Positions 54,670-63,035 of a DNA stretch of 64,000 nt are shown in pieces. The stretch is from Glutamicibacter sp. JC586 (lineage in GTDB: Bacteria > Actinomycetota > Actinomycetes > Actinomycetales > Micrococcaceae), in assembly GCF_009805585.1 (NCBI RefSeq), contig NZ_VHIN01000010.1, positions 62,001 to 126,000 on the forward strand, given 5' to 3'. Under the pieces are notes generated by a model. The model had not been told where the DNA came from. It made no database searches and saw only the letters and a program-made list of their open reading frames with translations. Position 1 is the stretch's first letter. Each line of letters opens with the position of its first letter. Position numbers and translations under genes: made by a program.

Positions 54670-55913
54670 GGTGCTTGATTCCTGTCTGTACTGTTGCCTA
54701 GCTCTGCGACGATCTGGCTGATTATCTCGGGTCCAAATTTTTTCTCCATCACTTCTTGGGCATGTTTCGTGAATGGATCCGCGGAGTGCAGATCAATTAG
54801 CGTGTGCATGATCATGCGCCCTGATTGGTCCGTCTCCAAGGTTCCTAGTGCTACCGGTCCGCGGCGACCTTGATCCCCACGACTCAGATGGATCACTAGA
54901 TCAAGAGCGCTGGAGGCCTGCAGCGAGGTGGCTTGAACGCTCCATCCTGCCAGCGCTCCCAGGGCAGCTAGTCGGGCTGGGACTGACTCTGGATTATTGG
55001 CATGTAGCGTTCCGGCCGCTCCTTGGTGTCCGGTATTCATGGCCGCGAGAAAATCTCTAATTTCTTCGCCTCGGCACTCCCCTACAATTAGCCGGTCAGG
55101 ACGCATTCGAAGAGCTTGAACAACCAGATCTTTGAGTTCTACAAGCCCCGCGGCTTCAACGTTTGCTGCCCTAGTTTGCAGAGAAACGACATGCGGATGG
55201 TTCACTTGTAATTCCTGGGAGTCTTCAACGATGACTAACCGCTGTTGTCCACCGGCTACGGACAGCATCGATTGCAGCAAGGTAGTTTTTCCGCTGCCCG
55301 TGCCTCCGGTGATCAGAAAGTTCATTTGTTCGTTAATAATGGTGCGCAACAGTGAGTCCCAGAATCCCAGGGAGTGCTGTAGTACTTCACTAAGCCCCAA
55401 CGCACTGCCGTGTTTAACTCGTATCGAAATGAGCGGGCCGGCGACCGCGATGGGTGGAAGGACAGCGTGAACTCGATAATTTTTCAGGCTCATGTCCATA
55501 AATGGGCTCGCCGAATCAAGCCGTCGACCAGCCAAGGTTGCCAAGTGAACGGCCAATTCACGGACCCGTTCAGGTGAGGAAAACTTGAAGTCCGTTAGTT
55601 CCAAACCCCGTGGAGAATCGGTCCAAACTTGGCCTTGCCCATCTACCAGGACATCGGTGACATCGGGGATGCGCGCAAATGGTTCAAGAATTGAAAGGCC
55701 TGCCACTTCGTGTTGCAGGATCTCCAACGAGTGCGCTGCTCCTTGTGCTCCCAACGCCGCTCCGGAATCATGGACTGCTCCTGCCAGTGCGATGGCATCA
55801 AGTTCTCCACCGGATAGAAGTGCTCGTTCACGCACTGATTCGAGGATCTTTACATCAAGGGTCTGTCCGGCGATAACTGTGGTGCCGTCTTTGCTGTGTC
55901 GTCCTGAACTCAT
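54663..55913 (-). CDS. tadA: TadA/CpaF-type secretion ATPase
   Basis: Secretion/pilus ATPase, 416 residues. Walker A ITGGTGSGKTTLLQ, Asp box, Walker B RLIVGECRGEE and the His box in TGHQGAAGTLHANNP are complete. The start is ATG 55913, overlapping the CpaE-like stop (ATGA); a longer frame from 55946 is less likely. It powers the tad-like pseudopilin machine of the helicase/secretion neighborhood. Confidence 0.93.
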   Translation of the reverse strand: MSSGRHSKDGTTVIAGQTLDVKILESVRERALLSGGELDAIALAGAVHDSGAALGAQGAAHSLEILQHEVAGLSILEPFARIPDVTDVLVDGQGQVWTDSPRGLELTDFKFSSPERVRELAVHLATLAGRRLDSASPFMDMSLKNYRVHAVLPPIAVAGPLISIRVKHGSALGLSEVLQHSLGFWDSLLRTIINEQMNFLITGGTGSGKTTLLQSMLSVAGGQQRLVIVEDSQELQVNHPHVVSLQTRAANVEAAGLVELKDLVVQALRMRPDRLIVGECRGEEIRDFLAAMNTGHQGAAGTLHANNPESVPARLAALGALAGWSVQATSLQASSALDLVIHLSRGDQGRRGPVALGTLETDQSGRMIMHTLIDLHSADPFTKHAQEVMEKKFGPEIISQIVAELGNSTDRNQAPC

Positions 55914-57055
55914 CGGTGTTGCTCCTGACCTTGTGGAAGTAAGCAAAGGTCCGATAGCCCTTGACGCAATGCTCGGGATTTGAAGCTATCGAGTAATTCA
56001 CCACGTCCGGTGGCTTTGATAATGCGACTGTTGATCGGAAAAGTCCCAATAATCCGAGTTTGATCCGGGGAGGATCTGTGCAGACGCTGCTCACCGCATA
56101 ACACCGTGTCACCGGTCGAAGGGACGGTGGCGTTATTTGCGGTGAACACGTGACGGTCAACAAATTGGTTGATGACCTGATGCTGTGGATGCGACGAACG
56201 TCCGGTATCCAGCACAAGAAAGTCGAAACCCTGACGAGCTGAGGCGAGGAGTCGGATTAGTAATTGTTCTTCTAAGGCCTCTTGCTCTTGTGTTTGTGTC
56301 CACGTCAATACCGAGGTTCCCCGTAGTTGTGGCAGTGTCTCCGCCAGTTGGTGTGCCGCCAACGCGCCGCCAGACTTTGCCAGTTCTTCCCATCCGATAC
56401 CAACCGGTGCTTTGGAAGTAACGCAGGGCCACAAACTGCGTGAATGTGGGTCAACATCGATCAGCACGCTGCGCAGGCCGCTCAAGGTTCCGGCATGGGC
56501 CAACAGCATGGCCATCGTGGTCGTGCCCAATCCACCTGCAGTGGCGCAGATGGCCAAGGTGTGTCCGTGACCAGCTCGCATGGCCCACAATCCGAGATAT
56601 TCTCCCAACCATTGGCCTGCTGAGGGTAGCAGTGCAACCCGAGCCTTAGGCATACGACTTGCTAGAGACCAAAGCTGCGACGCCTCGGATTCTGGTCCCA
56701 CCAGCACGTCCACCGGATAGTTTTGATTACTCGCGGCCGCCGCCATGTCACTTCCCCAGAGCACCGGACCTGAGATGCCAAGACTTATGCTGTCAGGTTG
56801 GGTGCATTGAACAATGCGTACCGCAGCTCCCACTGCAATTGCGGCACAGAGTTCAATGATTCGTGGGTCCCCGCTCACGATGGTGCATACTGGTTCATTG
56901 CTCACATCCCCCAGAGCTGCTTGTCCCTGGGTTTGTACCGATCCTGTCACCAGCTTTGTCGCTGGCCTTGTTACCGGGTCTTCAAGTTGGGTCATGATGA
57001 AGCGATCGGTTGTGTGAGACTGCGGTCCTATTGAGGTGTCAGTTAGCCATTTCAT
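55910..57055 (-). CDS. CpaE-like MinD/ParA-family protein
   Basis: 381 residues: a receiver-like N-terminal part (about 55-160), then a MinD/ParA-type domain. The P-loop reads ATAGGLGTTTMAML, where the Walker A Lys expected after GxG is Thr, so ATP binding is weakened or altered. The later IDVDPHSRSLWP and FDFLVLDTGR motifs are kept. In Caulobacter CpaE localises the pilus apparatus. It is first in the leftward operon; the start is ATG 57055, or ATG 56995 as an alternative, both without a ribosome site. Confidence 0.88.
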   Translation of the reverse strand: MKWLTDTSIGPQSHTTDRFIMTQLEDPVTRPATKLVTGSVQTQGQAALGDVSNEPVCTIVSGDPRIIELCAAIAVGAAVRIVQCTQPDSISLGISGPVLWGSDMAAAASNQNYPVDVLVGPESEASQLWSLASRMPKARVALLPSAGQWLGEYLGLWAMRAGHGHTLAICATAGGLGTTTMAMLLAHAGTLSGLRSVLIDVDPHSRSLWPCVTSKAPVGIGWEELAKSGGALAAHQLAETLPQLRGTSVLTWTQTQEQEALEEQLLIRLLASARQGFDFLVLDTGRSSHPQHQVINQFVDRHVFTANNATVPSTGDTVLCGEQRLHRSSPDQTRIIGTFPINSRIIKATGRGELLDSFKSRALRQGLSDLCLLPQGQEQHR

Positions 57056-57142
57056 CTATTGAGCGTGGCATCAGGTGCTCGAGTTCATTACCGGTAGGGT
57101 GCCAACTGGGGATATCTGAGAGTGGCACGGCACAATGGAGGT

Positions 57143-58792
57143 ATGAGTGCCATCGCCTTTATAGCTTCCGATCCCGATGGCTACGCCCTAATCGATCTTC
57201 GCGAAGCTCAAACAGGTCAGTCGCTTAAGGAAATACAGCAGGTCTCACGCGAAGACTTTGTCAGTGTTATCGAGACGATGGAGGCGCAGGTTCAACCGCG
57301 CTGGGCCATGTTGCGTACTGACCCGTGGATGAAACCCTTGGTGTCTTCTGGTGTTTTCTTGGCCAAGGCATACATTGTGTCTTTAGCTCAACGCATCATG
57401 CATCGCACCCCGTTAGCCAGCGAGCCTGTCGCCGATTTTGATCTTGAACGTCCGCTCTCCGTTCCCGACCGCTTCAATCAGGATGCGCTTTTTGCAGCTC
57501 CTAGCTCAGGCGAGTCCCTCGAGGATTTGGTTGGACTCTACTCCCAGCAGCAAAAGGCGATGCCAGCGGATCAGATAGCGCGTCGGCGTTTAGAACTGCT
57601 GATTCATGCAGAGTCGGTGGGCGCGATTATTGCTTGTGAAATGGAAGAAGCCGGGCTTTCCTGGGACGAATCTGAACACCGGGCACTGTTGCGCGAGCAA
57701 TTAGGTGAGCGGGTCACGGACTACTCGCGTCCGCCTAAGCTTGTGGCGAAGGCACAAGAATTAGCGGCTGCATTGGGCACGCCAGGGTTGAACCCCGATT
57801 CTCCGCAGGAGCTACTTCGTGCCTTGCACAAGGCAGGATTCGCGGTGCGTTCGGTGCGGGCATGGGAACTAGAGCAGATCAAGCATCCACTGATCAACCA
57901 AGTGCTGGAGTATAAAAAACTTTCCAGGCTTGCCAGCTCTCACGGCGATGCGTGGCTTGACCAATGGGTGAAAAATTCGCGCTTCCACCCGCACTACGTG
58001 CTTGGCACCGTGGCCTCTGGCCGTTGGGCTGCCTCCGGCGGTGGCGCTTTGCAGCTTCCCCATGCCATTCGTCAGGTTGTACGAACCGCTCCCGGGCGCA
58101 CCTTTGTGGTCGCCGACGGGCGACAATTAGAACCGCGCATTTTGGCGGCGATTTCCAATGACCAACAGTTACAACGAGCCGGTCAGCAAGATGACCTGTA
58201 CCAGTGGCTGTTGGACGCCAAGCTGGTCTCCACGCGCCAGGAGGCTAAATTGGGCATGCTTTCGGTGATCTACGGCGGTGGTGGTGGCGCTTCAGGTAAC
58301 GTTGGCGCCGCCTTGACCCGCAGCTTCCCGACCGCCATGAAATTTGTCGAGCAAGCAGCCCAGGCAGGAGAACAAGGCTTGGGGGTACGCAGCTTTTTGG
58401 GTCGTGGTTGCCCGCCAGCCGATGAGGTCTGGATGCGCGCCCAACGCGACACCTCAGATGAAGCTTCGCAGCGCGCAGCTGACATGGCGGCCCGAGCTAG
58501 GGGCCGGTTCACCCGAAACTTTGTGGTTCAGGCAACCGCGGCCGAGTGGGCACTGGTGTGGATGGGGCATGCTAGGCACCTGATCCGCACCGCCGGCTGG
58601 GGCGAAGTATGCCAGCAGGTCTTTTTTGTGCACGACGAGATCGTTTTTGAATGCCCTGTTGAACTCGCTGAGCAGCTTCAAGACCTTATCCGGCACGCGG
58701 CGATGCTGGCCGGACGCACCCTCTTTGGGGCCTCTTCGCCGTACTTCCCGGTCAGTGTGGCCATCAACGCCAACTATGGTGAAGCGAAGTAG
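57143..58792 (+). CDS. Family A DNA polymerase-like protein without 5' nuclease
   Basis: 549 residues. The N-terminal half is a degenerate 3'-5' exonuclease-like region. The polymerase half has motif A (VADGRQLEPRILAAIS), motif B (RQEAKLGMLSVIYGGGGG) and motif C (FFVHDEIVFECP), with the catalytic Asp residues visible. The 5' nuclease of PolA is absent. Micrococcaceae relatives are labelled bifunctional 3'-5' exonuclease/DNA polymerase; the role is uncertain, perhaps repair or lesion bypass. ATG 57143 is close behind GGAGGT; GTG 57122 is an alternative. It is divergent from the tad-like operon. Confidence 0.85.
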   Translation: MSAIAFIASDPDGYALIDLREAQTGQSLKEIQQVSREDFVSVIETMEAQVQPRWAMLRTDPWMKPLVSSGVFLAKAYIVSLAQRIMHRTPLASEPVADFDLERPLSVPDRFNQDALFAAPSSGESLEDLVGLYSQQQKAMPADQIARRRLELLIHAESVGAIIACEMEEAGLSWDESEHRALLREQLGERVTDYSRPPKLVAKAQELAAALGTPGLNPDSPQELLRALHKAGFAVRSVRAWELEQIKHPLINQVLEYKKLSRLASSHGDAWLDQWVKNSRFHPHYVLGTVASGRWAASGGGALQLPHAIRQVVRTAPGRTFVVADGRQLEPRILAAISNDQQLQRAGQQDDLYQWLLDAKLVSTRQEAKLGMLSVIYGGGGGASGNVGAALTRSFPTAMKFVEQAAQAGEQGLGVRSFLGRGCPPADEVWMRAQRDTSDEASQRAADMAARARGRFTRNFVVQATAAEWALVWMGHARHLIRTAGWGEVCQQVFFVHDEIVFECPVELAEQLQDLIRHAAMLAGRTLFGASSPYFPVSVAINANYGEAK

Positions 58793-58803
58793 AGGCTCGG
58801 CTA

Positions 58804-59481
58804 CTAATTCATGCGTACTTCGCGCGCGGTGTCCCAAGAATGAGTCCAGCCCAGATCGGTGAAGAGCCGGTCTAGCACGATGGCGGTGAATCCCCAGATG
58901 ATCCGTTCACCAAATCTGAAAGCCGGTGAGCGGAAACTTCGACCATTGCGTTGCACCACCCCGGTCACCCGATTTTTAGGATTCAACAAGTCGGCCACGG
59001 GTGCCCGGAAAACCCCGGCGCTTTCCCCCGGGTCCACCGCATGTACCGCAGACTCGGTATGCCACCAACCCACCACCGGTGTCACCAGGAAATTAGATAC
59101 CGGCAGTTCAGTTTCCCCTAGGTCTCCAAGAACTTCGATGCCGCTGGTTTTCACCCCGGTTTCTTCCCATGCCTCACGCAACGCCGCATCGGTGACGCCA
59201 GAGTCCTCGGGATCAACCCCGCCTCCAGGGAAGGCGATTTGCCCGGCGTGTTTACGCAAGGTTGTGGCCCGTTCAACAAACAGTACGTCCAGGTCTTTGG
59301 CTTGTGCATTTTCGCTCAACGAATGCTCACCGGCGGCCCCAAAGAGAATCAAGACGGCAGCCTTGCGGGCTGGGCTGCCTTGGAGATCCATTTCGATCCA
59401 TTCCTTAGGCAGCTTTGTTGTTGCGCCCACCTTGGCTTGTTTTGTGGCGATAACCTGTTTCAGTTCACTGCGTGCGCTCAT
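58804..59481 (-). CDS. Nudix hydrolase, CoA pyrophosphatase type
   Basis: 225 residues. The Nudix box [25 protein letters not shown] has its catalytic REAWEE glutamates, and the preceding [12 protein letters not shown] is typical of the CoA pyrophosphatase branch. It may trim CoA, acyl-CoA or NADH. It overlaps the nth stop by four bases (ATGA), so the two are an operon. Confidence 0.9.
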   Translation of the reverse strand: MSARSELKQVIATKQAKVGATTKLPKEWIEMDLQGSPARKAAVLILFGAAGEHSLSENAQAKDLDVLFVERATTLRKHAGQIAFPGGGVDPEDSGVTDAALREAWEETGVKTSGIEVLGDLGETELPVSNFLVTPVVGWWHTESAVHAVDPGESAGVFRAPVADLLNPKNRVTGVVQRNGRSFRSPAFRFGERIIWGFTAIVLDRLFTDLGWTHSWDTAREVRMN

Positions 59482-60272
59482 GCGTCCAATCCATATCCTT
59501 GCTCGCGTAGCTGCCGACGAGTGGCACCGGCCTGCATTTTTGCTAGCAAGTCTTCGCGCCCCGGGGCGAGCTCATACTTAAGCAACTTCGCAGCCTTGGC
59601 AGGTATTTCCTCGCCGATGCCATAGGAGGGGCACAACTTCGCCACTGGGCACACGCCACAGGCGGGTTTGCGAGCATGACAGATTCGGCGACCATGGAAA
59701 ACGACGCGGTGGCTAAGCATGGTCCAATCGCGTTTTTCGAACAGCGCGCCGACTTCATGTTCCAGTTTCACTGGGTCGGTTTCTTCGCTCCACCCAAAGC
59801 GGTTGGCTAGTCGCCCAAAGTGGGTATCTACGGTAATTCCCGGGACACCAAAGGCATTGCCCAAAACAACGTTGGCGGTCTTGCGCCCCACACCGGGAAG
59901 CTTAATTAGTTCCTCCAATGTGGGCGGGACCTCACCGTGATGGCGCTCGACTAGCGCTGCGGAAAGTCCGAGCAAGGAATCGGTCTTGGCACGGAAAAAC
60001 CCGGTGGGCCGGATCAATTCCTCGATCTCGCCGCGCGGCGCCTGACTCATCGCTAGCGCATTTCCAAAACGGGCAAAAAGCTGCGGCGTGATCGCATTGA
60101 CCCGCACATCTGTGGTCTGCGCTGAGAGCACTGTGGCCACCAGCAGCTCGAAGGGATTTTCAAAGTCCAGCTCTGGAACCGCATACGGATAGGTTTGGGC
60201 CAGTATCCGATTGATCTTGCGCGCCCGACGTTTCAGGCCCAGCTCTGTTTCCTCTTTTGGTTTTTTCGCCAC
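59478..60272 (-). CDS. nth: Endonuclease III
   Basis: DNA glycosylase/AP lyase for oxidised pyrimidines (264 residues). The helix-hairpin-helix [16 protein letters not shown], the catalytic Asp in [11 protein letters not shown], the Lys before the helix and the 4Fe-4S ligands C-x6-C-x2-C-x5-C ([17 protein letters not shown]) are present. The start is GTG 60272 with a weak ribosome site. The N-terminal ~25 residues are Lys/Arg-rich. Confidence 0.95.
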   Translation of the reverse strand: MAKKPKEETELGLKRRARKINRILAQTYPYAVPELDFENPFELLVATVLSAQTTDVRVNAITPQLFARFGNALAMSQAPRGEIEELIRPTGFFRAKTDSLLGLSAALVERHHGEVPPTLEELIKLPGVGRKTANVVLGNAFGVPGITVDTHFGRLANRFGWSEETDPVKLEHEVGALFEKRDWTMLSHRVVFHGRRICHARKPACGVCPVAKLCPSYGIGEEIPAKAAKLLKYELAPGREDLLAKMQAGATRRQLREQGYGLDA

Positions 60273-60421
60273 GCATAGATCGTTTCATGTGCCGGCCAAC
60301 TTTTCATTCCCTGACACCGTCAACAACTGCTGTTCATCGCAATGAACTAACCGCTCAGCGCAGAAGTCAACCACTTTCAGCCCCATTGGTGACACAAAGC
60401 ACAACCAAGGAGCAAAGAGGA

Positions 60422-60437
60422 TGTAACTTTGATCACA
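60422..60437. promoter_or_regulatory. CRP/GlxR-like site upstream of acsA
   Basis: TGTAACTTTGATCACA matches TGTGA-N6-TCACA at 9 of the 10 defined positions. It lies 38-53 bases before the acsA GTG, within the promoter region. CRP/GlxR regulation of acetyl-CoA synthetase is known in other actinobacteria. Confidence 0.6.
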
Positions 60438-60474
60438 GGGAATATTTATCTTCACACGGAAGGACGCGAAGCCC

Positions 60475-62451
60475 GTGAGCGATTCGAAAACCTTGGACAA
60501 CCTGTCACATGAAAACCGGTCTTTTGCCCCGAGCAAAGAGTTCAGTAATCAGGCGATTGCCACCGCTGCTAGCTATGAAGCTGCCAGCGCTGACCGTCTG
60601 GCCTACTGGGCCGATCAGGCACGCAATGTTCTGACTTGGGACACCGACTTCACGCAGACCCTCGACTGGTCCCAAGCTCCGGTGGCCAAGTGGTTTGTCG
60701 GTGGCAAGCTTAACGCCGCTTACAACGCCCTGGATCGCCACGTTGAAAACGGTCTGGGCGAGAGGGTGGCCATTTACTTCGAGGGCGAACCCGGTGATAC
60801 CCGCACCTACACCTATGCTCAGCTGACCGAAGAGGTCAAGAAGGCGGCCAATGCCTTTGAGTCCTTGGGTGTGACCAAGGGAGATCGTGTGGCGGTATAC
60901 CTGCCAATGATTCCCGAAGCCGTGATCACCATGCTCGCCTGCGCCCGCATTGGTGCGATCCACTCGGTGGTCTTCGGTGGCTTCTCCGCCGACGCATTGC
61001 GTAGCCGAATCGATGATGCCGACGCCAAACTGGTGGTCACCGCCGACGGCACCTGGCGCCGTGGCAAACCTTCGTCGCTGAAACCTGCCGTGGATGCCGC
61101 GCTCGTAGCCGAGGGTCACACCGTGGAAAACGTACTGGTGGTCAAGCGCAACGGCGAGCCGACCGACTTCGGCCCCCTGGACAAGTGGTGGCATGAGGTC
61201 GTTGAGACAGCCCCTGCAGAGCACACCGCGGTAGCTCACGACTCCGAGCACCCACTATTTGTGCTCTACACCTCGGGCACCACTGGCAAACCCAAGGGAA
61301 TCGTTCACACCACCGGTGGCTACCTGACCCAGGGTGCGGTGACCCACCGCGACACCTTTGATCTGCACCCAGAATCTGATGTGTACTGGTGCACCGCGGA
61401 TATTGGTTGGATCACCGGCCATTCCTATGTCACCTATGCCCCATTGATCAACGGTGCAACCCAGCTGATCTACGAGGGCACCCCTGACACCCCACATCAG
61501 GGTCGCTGGTGGGAACTGGTAGAAAAGTATGGTGTTTCGATCCTTTACACCGCACCGACTGCCATCCGTACCTTCATGAAGTGGGGACGTGAGATCCCTG
61601 ATGGTTATGATCTTTCCTCCCTGCGCGTGCTCGGTTCGGTCGGTGAGCCGATCAACCCCGAAGCATGGATGTGGTACCGCGAGGTCATCGGCAGCAATAA
61701 CGGCAAGAACGGTGAGCGCAAGGAGAACCCGACACCTATCGTTGACACCTGGTGGCAGACCGAAACCGGCGCTCACATGATCACCCCGCTACCTGGCGTG
61801 ACCGCAACCAAGCCAGGCTCGGCTCAGGTCGCCGTACCGGGTATCAGCATTGACGTGGTGGATGAAACCGGTGCCTCGGTGGACGACGGCCAAGGCGGTT
61901 TCCTGGTCATCCGCGAACCATGGCCTTCGATGCTGCGCGGCATCTGGGGCGACATGGAACGTTACAAGGAAACTTACTGGTCCCGCTTCGAGAACACGTA
62001 CTTTGCCGGCGACGGTGCCAAAAAGGATGATGACGGCGACCTCTGGCTGCTCGGCCGCGTGGACGATGTGATGAACGTGTCCGGTCACCGCCTATCCACC
62101 ACCGAAATCGAGTCCTCTCTGGTGGCTCACCCGTACGTGGCTGAAGCAGCAGTAGTTGGTGCCAAGGATGACACCACCGGTGAAGCCGTGGTTGCCTTTG
62201 TGATCCTGCAGACCGAGCCTGCCGATGGTGAAGATGTGGTTGCTACCTTACGCAACCATGTTGGCAAGGATATTGGTCCGATCGCTAAGCCGAAGCATGT
62301 TTTGGTGGTTCCTGAACTTCCCAAGACCCGCTCGGGCAAGATCATGCGTCGTTTGCTCAAGGACGTTGCTGAGGGCCGCGAGGTCGGCGATGCAACTACG
62401 CTCTCGGATTCGACAGTTATGAGTCAGATCGCGCAGTCCATGGGCAAGTAA
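60475..62451 (+). CDS. acsA: Acetyl-CoA synthetase
   Basis: Activates acetate to acetyl-CoA (658 residues). The ATP loop [30 protein letters not shown] and the hinge [16 protein letters not shown] identify Acs. The C-terminal Lys that is acetylated in other bacteria is in [17 protein letters not shown] 60475 follows GAAGGACG. The AcuC-like protein at 36-37 kb is a possible deacetylase partner. A 202-base upstream region carries the CRP/GlxR-like site. Confidence 0.97.
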   Translation: MSDSKTLDNLSHENRSFAPSKEFSNQAIATAASYEAASADRLAYWADQARNVLTWDTDFTQTLDWSQAPVAKWFVGGKLNAAYNALDRHVENGLGERVAIYFEGEPGDTRTYTYAQLTEEVKKAANAFESLGVTKGDRVAVYLPMIPEAVITMLACARIGAIHSVVFGGFSADALRSRIDDADAKLVVTADGTWRRGKPSSLKPAVDAALVAEGHTVENVLVVKRNGEPTDFGPLDKWWHEVVETAPAEHTAVAHDSEHPLFVLYTSGTTGKPKGIVHTTGGYLTQGAVTHRDTFDLHPESDVYWCTADIGWITGHSYVTYAPLINGATQLIYEGTPDTPHQGRWWELVEKYGVSILYTAPTAIRTFMKWGREIPDGYDLSSLRVLGSVGEPINPEAWMWYREVIGSNNGKNGERKENPTPIVDTWWQTETGAHMITPLPGVTATKPGSAQVAVPGISIDVVDETGASVDDGQGGFLVIREPWPSMLRGIWGDMERYKETYWSRFENTYFAGDGAKKDDDGDLWLLGRVDDVMNVSGHRLSTTEIESSLVAHPYVAEAAVVGAKDDTTGEAVVAFVILQTEPADGEDVVATLRNHVGKDIGPIAKPKHVLVVPELPKTRSGKIMRRLLKDVAEGREVGDATTLSDSTVMSQIAQSMGK

Positions 62452-62463
62452 CCCATAGGCAAT

Positions 62464-62518
62464 AACGCCACCGCGGTAAGAGAACACTTTCTGAGTCCTC
62501 TTACAGCGGTGGCGTTTT
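62464..62518 (+). terminator. Terminator of acsA
   Basis: AACGCCACCGC pairs with GCGGTGGCGTT, with inner GTAAGAG/CTCTTAC pairing, followed by TTTTCTC. Confidence 0.9.
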
Positions 62519-62536
62519 CTCGTTGAACAATAAACA

Positions 62537-62566
62537 TTGGCGGTGGATCGGCCAAGTTTGTAATAG
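62537..62566 (+). promoter_or_regulatory. Candidate aroQ promoter
   Basis: TTGGCG (62537-62542), 18 bases, then TAATAG (62561-62566). The aroQ ATG is ten bases downstream and lacks a ribosome site, so the message may be leaderless or nearly so. Confidence 0.4.
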
Positions 62567-62576
62567 ATTTGAGTCC

Positions 62577-63029
62577 ATGACCCAGAACGCGACACGCACC
62601 ATCCTGCTGCTCAACGGACCGAACCTGAACCTGCTGGGAACTCGTGAGCCACAGATTTATGGACATGACACCTTGGCTGATGTTGAACAGCTAGCCCGTG
62701 ACACCGCAGCAGCCAATGGCTACGAGCTACGCGCACTGCAGTCCAATCACGAAGGTGTGCTGATTGATGCGATTCATGAGGCCCGTGGTTCGGCCGCCGG
62801 GATCATCATGAACCCTGGAGCATTCACCCACACCTCAGTGGCCATCGCCGATGCAATCAGCGGCGTTGAATTACCGCTGATCGAGGTCCACATTTCCAAC
62901 GTTCACCAGCGCGAAGCCTTCCGCCATCATTCTTATGTTTCACCGGTGGCCAGCTCGATCATTGTGGGCGCTGGCGTCAACGGCTACAAACTGGCCGTCG
63001 AGCAACTGGTCCACTTGCTCTCCAAGTAG
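62577..63029 (+). CDS. aroQ: Type II 3-dehydroquinate dehydratase
   Basis: Third step of the shikimate pathway (150 residues, the type II dodecamer size). Motifs are [20 protein letters not shown] (catalytic Tyr), [20 protein letters not shown] and [10 protein letters not shown] with the catalytic His. The start is ATG 62577; the frame is open upstream to 62523 but that stretch overlaps the promoter and terminator. It converges with marP. Confidence 0.96.
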   Translation: MTQNATRTILLLNGPNLNLLGTREPQIYGHDTLADVEQLARDTAAANGYELRALQSNHEGVLIDAIHEARGSAAGIIMNPGAFTHTSVAIADAISGVELPLIEVHISNVHQREAFRHHSYVSPVASSIIVGAGVNGYKLAVEQLVHLLSK

Positions 63030-63035
63030 GAACCC

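Noticed and set aside
60505-61251. 248-codon minus-strand open frame inside acsA
   Set aside because: It lies fully antisense to a well-supported gene and its residues show no family motif.
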